A stretch of DNA of 64,000 bases, taken from the NCBI RefSeq assembly GCF_020085105.1, contig NC_058045.1:8632333-8696332 (forward strand), written 5' to 3'. This document shows, one piece after another, positions 13,035 through 23,921 of this stretch. This stretch comes from Siniperca chuatsi. Its lineage: Eukaryota > Chordata > Actinopteri > Centrarchiformes > Sinipercidae. Positions within the stretch are counted from its first letter, which is position 1, and every line of letters starts with the position of its first letter. The notes below the pieces were generated by a model. That model did no database searches. It was given only the letters and a program-made list of their open reading frames with translations, and was not told where the DNA came from. The position numbers and the translations under genes are program-made.

Positions 13035-14815
13035 TATGTGCACGCAGCCATGTGTCAGTCCAATTGTTTTATCAGGCAGTGACAGAGTGTCAACCACTGT
13101 GTGTGAAAGGGGAGACAGCAGAGAGAAGATTGCTGCCTTCCAGCTCTTCTCACAGTGATGACTACTGTCTGGTGATTACACCACCACTCTTCTCTCCACA
13201 TGAAGAGACACAAACTGGTCCACCACAACAGAGCTCACTAACACAGCCTGGCAGCTTGAGTCTGACACAAATAGACTATTACATTTTAAATAGATTGTTT
13301 TGTACCCGATTGCAGCGACAAAGCATTTTGAATGTCAGTGGATCACCTGGATGCATTTAAAATCTCTACAGTTCTGATTCGCACCTCTGATTGGGTTCTT
13401 CTTATGGCTGGGCAATTAACTAAAAAGTTATCAAAACCGACATTATGACTCTCTACACACATACAGGCTACCCCTTAAAATTATAATAACCAATATAACC
13501 CTGTAAGCCTATAAGAACACAACCAATTTGAGAAGTTTGGGTTCACTTCATAAGTCGATTCGGCATTGTTCTACCAAATAGACAAGCAATGTAATTAACC
13601 ATGCATGTACAGTTGGATAAACAAAACAATTAAAATGTCTGAGAAATTGCAGCTGGGGGCAAGTGCAGATGAGAAAGAGCTGGTACACTTTGGCAGTCTG
13701 AGTTACAGTTAGTCAGAAAATAAATTTTACAGCTCCTAAAGAGCCAAGCAGAGTTCCAGAGTTTTTCCTTATCCAGCTAAAGAAAGTGGCAGATGGTAAC
13801 CCCTGAAGTTAGCTACAGCTTAGCCCTGGAGCCGAGGGCTAAGATACAGAAATAAGATACAAAAATAAGGAGATATTGTTTAATTAACTGTTACCTAGGT
13901 AAATGTGACAATTAATCGTGACAATGATTTTAGGTGATATCACCCAGGCCTGCATCTTCTCCATAATTATGCTCTATGTGCTGAAAAAAAAATGTTAACC
14001 TCTTAGATACTGAACATTTCCCACCCATCATTTTTGTGATTTGCACAATTAACCACACACCAACTCCCCCTCACTTACTCTTACTGTAGCTCTCTGTGGA
14101 ACTCTCTGTTTTCTGCCGCCTATCTGTATGCACATCTTGAAATAGCGTTGCTGGGAAACAGTCTATAGAGCAAGGGAATTGTAAATATACTATGAATTCA
14201 TCATCTGACTTTAAGACAGTGTTTAAACTACAACACCCACTGTAAGTGGGTTGCTTCTGAGTGTGGACTCAGAAGCAGTCTCAGTATCAAAATTACTCAC
14301 ATCCTCCACATCTAACGAAATTGTTTACACAAGCATACAAAAGAAACTAATTGTAACATTTGCCTATACTGTACATGATTAATGGTCTGTTCTAGTATAC
14401 GTAGCTGTAACTTGAAGTAGCTTAATGTAAGTTTGCAACAATGGTTAAAAGAGATGTGTTTTTTTTAAACTGCAGACTGGATGCATTTAATTTGTTCTTT
14501 TAAAAGAAATTATTTAAAGTTTTAATGTAATGTTGTCACCTCGAGAAATTTACTGTGTTAATTTTTTTATATGGTGCCTTTACAATTCAAAAGGATAAAT
14601 TGGCCAGATGGAAGTGTCTGTATTTTCTGCTTGTTTAGCAAATTAAATAACTCACAATTCATGCAGAGATATTCATGAGTCACAAAATACCAAAAGGCAA
14701 AGTCACGTCTCTTGAATCTTTAATTTAGAGTCAGTGTTAAGTCTTTGTCAAGTTCAAGTCACTGGGTTAGAGTCCAAGACCAAGTCAAGGTTTCACGTCT
14801 CCATAATGGTTTAGA
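13035..14815. other. Intergenic, no gene recognised
   Basis: AT-rich. It contains a short perfect hairpin near 14252-14277 (TGCTTCTGAG / CTCAGAAGCA around a 6-base loop). From about 14700 it carries repeated CAAGTC/AAGTC phrases that look like part of another dispersed repeat. Confidence 0.4.
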
Positions 14816-15068
14816 CTAGAGCCTGACTAATAGCATTGACTGATATTTGCTTATCACAGATATATCGTATTGGCATATGTTGGTCAATAAGTAACAAGAA
14901 ATTTCAGTACAGAAATGCCATTACATAGTTTTTCCACCACAGAAGTTTACTTTTCAACTGTAAATTGTTCTGCCCAGTACTTATCTTGGTTACATTTCAT
15001 CTGACTTTTTAACTCTCAAATGTTGATATCAGTATCAGCCTAAAAATCCAGTATCAGTTGGGCTCTTG
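14816..15068. repeat. Palindromic-ended dispersed repeat (decayed MITE)
   Basis: The left end reads TAGAGCCTGACTAATAG and the right end GTATCAGTTGGGCTCTTG, which are inverted relative to each other. In between are GATATATCGTATTGG and GATATCAGTATCAGCC. This matches a fish repeat whose intact copies end in AGAGCCCGACCGATA and carry many CCGATA/TATCGG motifs. No coding capacity. Boundaries are approximate. Confidence 0.5.
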
Positions 15069-16400
15069 TTCAAACCTAAGAATATTATGGCTATTTCTAG
15101 AAATTCACTGCCTAAAAATGATATCCTAACCATAATCGTAATGATAAGCACTGAGCTATAATAAAATTAGGGGGAAACTGCCTTTTGCAAGAAAAATGTG
15201 AAGATAATGCAGCTGCAGTATGATCAAGTCCAACAAAAGGCTATGAAGGCAACATATTAACGCTAGTGTAACTTAGGTTAGTGTAATGTAATGACAGCAG
15301 CTAAGACCTAAACAATATTTAGCCTATAACGTCATGTTTTAAGTTGGAAATAGCGTTCTACATCTTGGTTATATGTAACAACAATAAAAAATGTATTACC
15401 TAGCATTACCTAGCTTAATCAGCAGAATATTTATCTCAGTTAATAAACAGATAAAGTTAACACTAACGTTCAAGTTAGCATAGGACGTTGGCCAACGGTA
15501 GTAGCAGCATCACATATTTTGACCGTTAAATCAAGCTAAGCTGCCTCATAACTTCTTTACTTCCTAACTACTTAGTAAATACTAAAATGTAGAAAGTACT
15601 CTGCGTTTCTATGAACACACTTAACGTTAGTAAAAAAAAACACACACACAAAGTAAACAAGCAGCCAACCAACATGCAGCTAGCCAAACAGCTAGCTAAA
15701 AACACTAACCTGTGTGGAGTGTCATCAATCTAGATGAGCTTCACTCAGCAATAGTCGGAGTTTTTACATATGTATACAACATATTCCCAATTATGTGTGC
15801 CTCAATACTTCCAGAGCGGTAACATTATGCGACACAGTCCTTGCTTTGGTGTAACATTAGGTGCAGCTGTGTTTGGATCCATCCTCACACACCTGCGGCT
15901 GGTAAATTCTAGCAGCAGTTTCAGACCTACACTTCTAGACACGCGCCACCAACAGTCAAGAAATGTAATTACAGCGACGGTTTTAGACTTGTAGGTGTAG
16001 AAATACTGCTGCTTTTTAATTATTGTATCATTAAAATATTTATTAAAACGTTTCTGTGTCATTTTGGTCTGGTGGGATCTTGTAAATTTGTTGCAGGCAA
16101 GGGGCCAGTCAAAGTGAAATTTGCTGACTTCTTCGAAAAGGCAAAATATAAAGTCTGCCACCTGGCCTTGTCCAGGGAGAATACGGCCCCCATTATGTCG
16201 CTACTTCTAGCAGGAAAACGCCTGTGGCCAAGTAACTCTCCTTTGGTTGTTGGTGCCTCATTTCAAACTTTTTGGATCTGGATCTTATTCCTTCAGGAGA
16301 CTCAAACTGACTTCTTGTCTTTCTCCCTGTGTGTATGGTTTCAATGTCTCTTCTCCCTCTGTGTGAATGTGTGCTTGAAGTTTGCCTCTAGTGTTTATGT
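15069..16400. other. Intergenic, no gene recognised
   Basis: No coding exon identified. On the - strand there is a good-looking donor (CCACACAG|GTTAGTG at about 15711) downstream of a slightly CpG-richer stretch at 15880-15980. This could be a non-coding first exon of an unidentified transcript, but nothing else supports it. Confidence 0.3.
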
Positions 16401-16409
16401 GTAGTGTGT

Positions 16410-16845
16410 CCTCTTTCAAGGTCTTCATGGTGGAGAGGAGATCATGTGGCTTAGGTCCCCTTTGTTTGGTGGCATCTGGAAGTCACCTGACATCCTCCTG
16501 GATCTACAGTCTTCATATGTGTTTGCAGTCCATCTATTATATAACCACCTTGATTTTCCTTATTGTAATTTTACTGCTCTTATTTTTGGTCTATTCTGTA
16601 CACACAACATCTGCATGTCTGTCCGTCCTGGAAGAGAGATCCCTCCTCTGTTGCTCTTCCTGAGGTTTCTTCCTATATTTTATTATTTTTTTTACTTGTT
16701 GAAGGTTTTTTTGGTGAGTTTTTTTCTTCTTTTCCAAATGTGGAGTCTATAGATAGAGGGCGTATGCTGTACAGATTGTAAAGCCCTTTGAGGCAAATTT
16801 GTGATTTTGGGCTATATAAATAAAACTGGCTTGACTTGAAAATGC
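16410..16845 (+). repeat. Dispersed repeat with L2-like retrotransposon 3' tail
   Basis: The stretch runs through GATCCCTCCTCTGTTGCTC and TTCCTGAGGTTTCTTCC and ends AAAGCCCTTTGAGGCAAATT, GGGCTATATAAATAAAACTG, GCTTGACTTGA. I know this series of phrases as a very common teleost repeat. The ATATAAATAAA(A)CTGACTTGA-type tail is of the kind found at the 3' ends of fish L2-like LINEs and their SINEs. No intact reverse transcriptase is present. The left boundary is uncertain and may start earlier, near 16100. Confidence 0.5.
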
Positions 16846-16849
16846 CTAG

Positions 16850-19700
16850 CGTTGGCGCTGTGCAAAAATGTAGCTTGGAGTATCAACATGCCAGAAAAAT
16901 TACAAACTAGAACGCTAACTACAAAGCAGTTGGAGAAGCAAGGTCATGGACTAGATATCTCAAGAGGGGAGGCTGGGCTTTGCTCAGGCATTTTTTTAGT
17001 AAAGGTGAGGAAATACTGACTACTGATTGGAAAATGTAGGCAGGAAAGTGTACTGGTAGACGGGTGGTGGTCTCAAGTCTTGACCTCCAGCAGGCAATGA
17101 GGCAATCTGTAGCTCTGTGAATTCCGTAGTATGAAGATCAGTACCTCCGAACCTGACACCACATCTACCCATCTAATTCACATGGTTACCAGCCATAGAC
17201 CAATTTTGCCAGGAAAAAACCCAAGTAAGTGAACAATACAAGATGCCCTAGTGGCGATTGCTCATAGGGGTCCCACGGGTAGTCAACTCTTGGCACCGTT
17301 AGTGACCCGCATCGGCAGACACATATGGGACCAATGTGGAGCTCATGGTGGTCCTAACTCATGAGGGCCCACATGGATTTGAGACAGGCAAGTAGGAGCA
17401 GCAAGTTGCATGTAGGTGATGGATGCTGGGCCATTATAGTGAAAAAAGCACCTGAGCCTGAAGGCAAAGGCTCTCAATTTACAAGTCGATTTATGTTCCA
17501 ACCTTCAGTCATGGTCATAAGTTTGGGTTGTGATGTTCATACCATAGATGCACGCAGCTGAAACAAGTTTCTGTATCTGTGCTACCCCTCAGGGACAGGA
17601 TGAGAGCTCTGATATACATGAGAAACTCAAGTTTATGGACACTTCTCTGTGAAGGTATTCTGGGCACAATGTTACACCCATAATACTCAATAGGGCCTAC
17701 TGTATATTTCCTCATTTGCCAGGAATGCCCTGGGATCCCAAAGGAACTGGAACCAAAAATGCATGCGAACTCCTCTGGTTGGCTTGGTTACTGTTACGTT
17801 TAATGTGGATAAGAAGATTAAATAGTTAGATAGTTTGCATACACTTCTAATAAACCTGTGTCCAGTAATTAGCATCAGAGGTCTGTGGTTGCACTGTGAC
17901 AATGGTAAGTTTTGAAATGGTGAGCAGACAAGAGTTTGTGCACGGCCAAACTTCCCTGGATCAAAAGAAAAAACTAAATCATATGAAAACAATCTTATAT
18001 AATGTTTAAGATAGCATTTATGAAGTCCGTATGCATTGTCACATTGACTACTGTACCTGTCGTGACAGATTTGAGCACAGACAGGCAATAAATAAAATGG
18101 ATAGAGCTCTCAGGTTACAACACTCCACCAAGCACACTGTCACCACAGCCTGACCATCTGCTTATTGCAGGCACTTTGCTGTAATGACTCTTCAGTCTCC
18201 TGAGCGGCGACCTCTGAGATGGTAAGGAGAGGAGAGCAATCAGAGCGCATTCAGTTGTGCTACAGTCATTTTCCCACTCTCAAAAAGCTATCACAGGGTG
18301 CAGCTGTAAACATTTTGCTCCTCAGCACTCCTGAGACATGCAGTCAAAGAGGATAGCAGCTATCAGTCTCTTTCACAGAGGAAGCCCGTGTGAATACACT
18401 TTGCAAGCTGAATACAGTGGAAAGGGCAGAATACACAGAATAGTCCTTGGAGCTGAATTCGGTCAAAACCCCCTCATTATTTAAAAGGAAGAAGAGTGTA
18501 CTGAAGGCTACGCTCAAGAATTCCCTCAGTCTCTGTTGTTGATGTGCAATGCCCATGCAATTTATGGGTTTATGAGCAAGCCAACAGCTGTTTGTGTTCC
18601 TTTTTAAAAGGCACACAAGGACACAAAAAGATCCTTTCAAGTCTTTTTGTAATGAATGAGCCTTTGGAATGAGTCTATATCTGCTATTCCAGTTAGAACT
18701 ATTTATATTCAGCTGGTGTGTAAACTGAGCCCTTTACCCACACCGCTGGCAATAATAACATACAAGACTTCCTACTTCCTGCCCCTGTGCAAAAGCTATA
18801 TGATATCGTTTGATAACACCGCCCCCTTGTGGTCCTTTGTTTGGTGTCTTATGTGCAGAAAATTCCCAGTCAGAAAAGTCATCATTTCCAAAGAGACATT
18901 GAAAGTATTAAGTCTGCTTGTTTATTTTAGACGTTTTGGGTTAAATAACAAACACCAGGGCTTAGTTATTATTCAATAATGTCCCTCCTTACATGACTAT
19001 TTTTGTATCGTGATATGAAATGTGAGGAGACATCAGCACACAAGCTCACATAGACACAACAGTGGAACAAAACTGGTCCAGAAGGAAAAAAAGACACATT
19101 TTGAACTCATTCAGTAGACTTAAAACAAATCTTTTGCTTGGTCAGTCAGATTGTGATCTTTAACAAATCCAAAGGGACTGACCAATGATGTCAACTGGCC
19201 ACCAGAGTTTTTTTTAGGGCTGTAGCTCAAATGCCCACCAGCAGCTGTTGTGAATGTGTGTGAGCGCATGTGTGTGCGTGGCTGGACTTTTCCAATCTTC
19301 TGATCGTACAACTTTGTCTGGTAAGCCAACAACTCTATTTATTGCTTGAAATAGATTGACCACCTCCCGCTCTTAAACAAAACGAGAACACCAGCCGATG
19401 ATACTAATGCTGACGAGTAAGAATAGACTTAGAGGTAAAAGCCTATAAATAGCAAATGGGCTATGAATGCCTGCTGCAGAGTGCCTGTTGTATGTACGTA
19501 GTAGGCCTACAGAAACATTTGTGTGTATGCTCAAAAAGTCACTACAATATGAAAGAGTAGCATTGTACAGTAGTATCTACTGTATATAGTTTAGTTGGCA
19601 AAGAGTAAATACAAATATAGTATTTTTGCATGTTCATTGACGTCCACTGCCACTCACTCATACTATACATGGAGCTGATTAAACCTGTTAATCTCTTCAG
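16850..19700. other. Intergenic / presumed bcap29 5' region
   Basis: No coding exon recognised. The first coding exon of bcap29 begins at a splice acceptor (ATCTCTTCAG, ending at 19700), so a non-coding first exon and the promoter should lie somewhere in this stretch or further left. I could not place them with confidence. Confidence 0.4.
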
Positions 19701-19715
19701 GAAATCACAGTCACA

Positions 19716-21553
19716 ATGACTCTCCAGTGGACAGCTGTAGCTTTCTTCCTCTATGCAGAGATAGCAGTCAACCTCATCTTGTGTATACCCTTCATATCCG
19801 CACAGAGGTACAGCAATTTAACACACAAACCCAAAACATAATCAAAAGTTCATTCAGCAACTCATGGTCAGCTGGTCCTGTGCTGCGGCCCATTTTCTGA
19901 ATCAATCAAAAAAATGTCCTGTGCAAGAGTTTGATTGTAAATAAGAAAATTGAAAGAGGCAGTTCATACAAATCACCAGCAGAGTGCATCTGTGTCCTTT
20001 CTGGGCAGATCTACTGTATATAATGAAAGTTACACTCACAGTGTCCTTTTTTACCTACTTTGTAGATGGCGTTTGGTTTTCAGCTGGAGAATATGGAACT
20101 GGTTATCTCCATATTGGAACAAATGCTTCTTTACTATGATCATGGTTCTTATTTTTCTTTTCCTTGGTAAGCAATCTGCTGTGAGAGACAGACATTGAAT
20201 AATACTGAGTAGACTGACAGTATGTTGTCAGTCCAGCTCAGCCAGCATCAGTCATGTTTCTGTCCCCCGGTCCACTCTCAGATGCTGTCCGTGAGGTGCA
20301 GAAGTACTCGGGTCCTGAGCCCATGTACGATGCCAAGGTGAACCCAAGTGTGCACGACAACATCCACATGAAGCTGTTCAGAGCCCAGAGGAACCTCTAC
20401 GTATCAGGCTTCTCTCTCTTCCTCTGGCTGTTAGTGTTATTTCTTTCCACATCTATTCAGAATAACAGAATAATGGGTTTGGGACCTAACTCAAAGGCAA
20501 ATATTACTTTACCATTCCTCACAGCTGTCCGCTTGCTTATTCACCCTTTATAATTCACTTTCTGAGGTCTTGTCTTGTCTTGTGCTGCCATTTTTTCCTT
20601 CCGGTTCTCACCTTTTCCTGACCTGTGAACTCATTACAGTATCATGCGTCGGGTTGTCACCTTGCTAAACCAGGTTGCTGTCGCCTTGGAGAACAGTGCA
20701 GGTCTTCAGGCGCAGATGGACGGTGCTGTCAAAGCAGCCAAGCAGCACCAGGACGACAACTTGATGCTCAAACACGTGAGACTTAATCAATGTCTGATGA
20801 CAGAACTAAAACTAAAGCTTTTGTCTTATAGTCTTGTAACCCTGTTCCCTTCTTTTCTTCCCTAATGTTTACTATCTACTGTAGTTTATTGTGTACCTTC
20901 AGTATAACATAACTTTTCAAAATGTTTGACTCATGTCCACCTTTTAAAGTGTGTAGGTATCGATACATACTGTATTTTTCATAGTGTGAGTGTTGTTTGT
21001 GTGACTTGTATTTTGTATGTGCTCTGTTGTCTGCTGTTAACATAAACAATTTAAGCTTGATACTTAGGGAGAATCATTTGTGCTCAGGCTCTTCTGGATG
21101 AAGAAAGATCCATGTCAGCAAAAAAACAGCAACTGAAGCTGGAGGTTGAGAAGCTGGCAGAGCAAGTGAGGGCTGCTGAGGAGGGTGAGTAATCATTACT
21201 TCCTTCATGCAGGATGATCTGCAGTCATACCTTTTAAAACCAAAGAACCGTTCTCATAATAAAATGTTATGAAAGGCTATAATCATGAGAAAGCACTCTA
21301 TTAAACATTAGCAGAGCATGGACCACCACAGGTCACCTCTTGTGTACTTGCATACAAACACCAGCTGTGGTATTAGGAAAAAAGCTAATTTTAGGGGGCA
21401 TTGATGATATGTAGAGCAATTTATAGATGTCATACTATTTGTGTGTGTAGCTGTGCGCATGTCTCATGCTGAAGTGGAGGCTATGAGGAGGCAGGCCAAA
21501 GGTCTGGCACAAGAGTATGACAGACTATTGACGGAACACCATCAGCTCCAGGT

Positions 21554-21616
<63 letters not shown>

Positions 21617-21745
21617 GAACTTTATATGTGCATGCAAATACCAAACACTGTATGTTAACCCTACTAATACTGGAGTGATTCTGTTTTTAATCCTGTACTT
21701 GATCCACAGAATCTCCAGAGTGCTGCAGACAAAAAGGATCAGTAA
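19716..21745 (+). CDS. bcap29: B-cell receptor-associated protein 29 (ER membrane cargo/sorting protein)
   Basis: Coding exons: 19716-19807 (exon starts at 19701), 20066-20166, 20282-20429, 20640-20775, 21088-21184, 21451-21551, 21710-21745. All junctions are GT-AG, phases agree, and the joined frame gives 236 residues, close to the human protein. It begins MTLQWTAVAFFLYAEIAVNL, nearly identical to human BCAP29, and shows three hydrophobic segments in the first half (about residues 5-27, 42-64, and 100-120). A charged coiled-coil follows. The C-terminus is KKDQ, a dilysine KKxx signal for retrieval to the ER. The family (BCAP31/BCAP29) sits in the ER, helps sort membrane cargo for export and interacts with procaspase-8L and BCL2-type proteins; BCAP29's own role is less clear. 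A (CA)n tract sits just inside the last intron. It is convergent with slco1c1, whose stop lies 2.2 kb downstream. Confidence 0.93.
21556..21611. repeat. (CA)n microsatellite
   Basis: About 27 uninterrupted CA units, five bases after the donor of bcap29 coding exon 6. Such a tract beside a donor can vary in length between individuals. Confidence 0.95.
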
Positions 21746-23600
21746 CCACAGGAATACAGTGACAATTGTTTTCAGATGCTGTTTCTCCTCTTTCCAAGGA
21801 AACCTTTTCTTCTCATTACACTACAACCGTGTGCTATATACAGTACACCACCAGCGGCCATATTTGTGTTATCTTTCACAACGTTCGTTTTCCTTTGAAG
21901 TTTGAACCAAGGCACATTTTTTAATTGATAGGATTAAACACTGGATACAGTATATCGGATAAACAGTAGCATGAAGAGTTTTCAAATGCTTAAAAAACAT
22001 GAAATATATCTTTTTGCATGTTACTCTTATAAGTATTAAAAGTGTACAAATGAATTGAAATTTTGTCTCTTGGGCTCCTGCTTATTACTAATGCTAACAT
22101 TTAGTAGTGATTAATACCTGACAGCATCCTAGAAATACATTATGCTATTATGCTAGATTTTATGTCGCTGTACTGTGTAAGATTTGTATTGACCAGACCA
22201 CCACAATAGTGTCCTCCTGTAAGTACATAATGACTAATGCATGCATCCTGTAAGTTAAGTTATTGTATTTTTATGGCAGTCATGAATGCTAATTAACTGA
22301 TTTGACAACCATCTGTGAATGTCTGTCACACAGACATGTCACATTTGTTTGGATTTATTATAAACCTTTAATCTAGACGAGAGCTGTTTCATTTGTTTTG
22401 AAGTTCAGTGAGAGGGGTGCACTTGACTCGATGTGTTAATTATCAACATGTTTTTTTCAGCAGATGTTCAAATTCTTACAAATTCCCTTTCTTTTTGACT
22501 GACATCTGCCTTTTAACTTTACTAAGCATCCTGGAATGGTATATCTACCTTCGAACCTTAATACATATAACTTAAACTGATTTTGAGTTGGCCTGGCTAT
22601 TCTTGACATGTTGTAATTTGTTGACAGTTTGGTTGGTATATGACAAAGGCATGAGCATGAAAAATAAACAAACAAAACCACAGATAGTGTGTTCCTCGTT
22701 GTCATGCTGAGATCAATCATGGAGTCACTGAATAGGCTGGTACCACCCTGACACAAAATAGGATTACATGTACACGTTGAAATCAAAATGCAGTGAGCGT
22801 CATAATGAGGCACACAGGTAGATATGGTAGGTTTTGTAACAAGCCTCATTATAAAAGCCAAAATACACAAGCTCAAACAGTGTTATGCTTTAGAATTGTT
22901 GTATTGTGATGTGATATGGTGCATATAGGGCTGTATAAGTATATCATGACTAAAAAGACAGTCCCGCAAAACCCAAATAGATTGTGTTTATAGCAGATTG
23001 ACAGACTGACAAAACAATCTCAACACAAGGTCCACTTACACACGTGATCTGGAGCAGTCGACCATATCACATGATCCTCATTAGCAGACTGAGTTTGCTC
23101 AGCTGTCATGGAACCGTAGATGTTCAAACTTTACATGATTCTGAGCACCTCTTCTCATCCATGTTGACTTAAAAGTAGAGCTTGACATTTCATTCTTGAC
23201 CTTAGAAACAGCAGTTTCAGCTTGCTACAGTACAGTAAGGTTGAGAGAAGTTTGATTGTCAACGCCACAAAGCATAGTGAAAAAGTAATCTTACTGAAGG
23301 AATGCTTTCTGTTACATCTGGACAGGAAGTGCTAGTTTCCCATTTGTATGCCAACGGGATAATCTTTCAGAGGGCTGCTGTTCCTGTGTTGCCTCTTTGA
23401 TCTGCCTGTTGACCTCATTCATTCACAGGATGAAACACTTATTTTGCCTCAGTGTTTCACAGTTCCTCCACCACATATGCCACAGAAACAGTCTACAGAC
23501 TTGTTTAATGTACGTATCTCTTCTGAACTGAAAGTAAAGCCACGAACACAAGACTGACTTGATGGTGTTTAACCATCTTATTCAGGCACACTAATATATG
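21746..23600. other. bcap29 3' UTR and convergent spacer
   Basis: ATTAAA signals at 21933-21938 and 22035-22040 are candidate bcap29 polyadenylation signals. The rest is AT-rich with no supported gene. It is the junction between the gpr22-bcap29 block and the slco1c1-pde3a block. Confidence 0.4.
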
Positions 23601-23618
23601 TTGAATCCAAAAATAGAT

Positions 23619-23650
23619 TTTTTAATCTATTTTTTAATAGAAAGTTTAAT
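23619..23650 (-). promoter_or_regulatory. Candidate slco1c1 polyadenylation signals
   Basis: Read on the - strand, this stretch contains several ATTAAA hexamers (TTTAAT on the + strand, the clearest at 23645-23650). They lie about 275-300 bases after the slco1c1 stop. No canonical AATAAA is seen closer. Confidence 0.3.
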
Positions 23651-23921
23651 CATTAAAAACGAAGAACAAAATACAGCACAATTACATTATTTTTTCTACA
23701 AAAGTCTTCCATTCATGAAAAACCCAAACACATAAATGTATACATTCCAGAAATATCATATTTTGTTTTTAAAATGACTCATATTTCAGATATCATACAT
23801 CTACACAAATCCTGTGCAAATATATGCTTTGTGTGCTATGAAAAGTGTCCACAGTGTGTTCCTCTAAACATCTGAGGTGCTCCATGGAGCTGAGTAAGAA
23901 GAGAAGATGTTGTGCTGATGC

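Noticed and set aside
14700-14815. CAAGTC-rich stretch as a possible regulatory array
   Set aside because: Similar phrases recur near 24200 and look like decayed copies of a dispersed repeat, not spaced binding sites.
15802-16161. 119-codon minus-strand frame near a slightly CpG-rich stretch
   Set aside because: Compared by eye with cog5 and dus4l N-termini and no match; composition looks random.
21556-21611. Regular repeats as a possible CRISPR-like array
   Set aside because: Plain dinucleotide microsatellite in a vertebrate intron; no spacer structure anywhere in the window.
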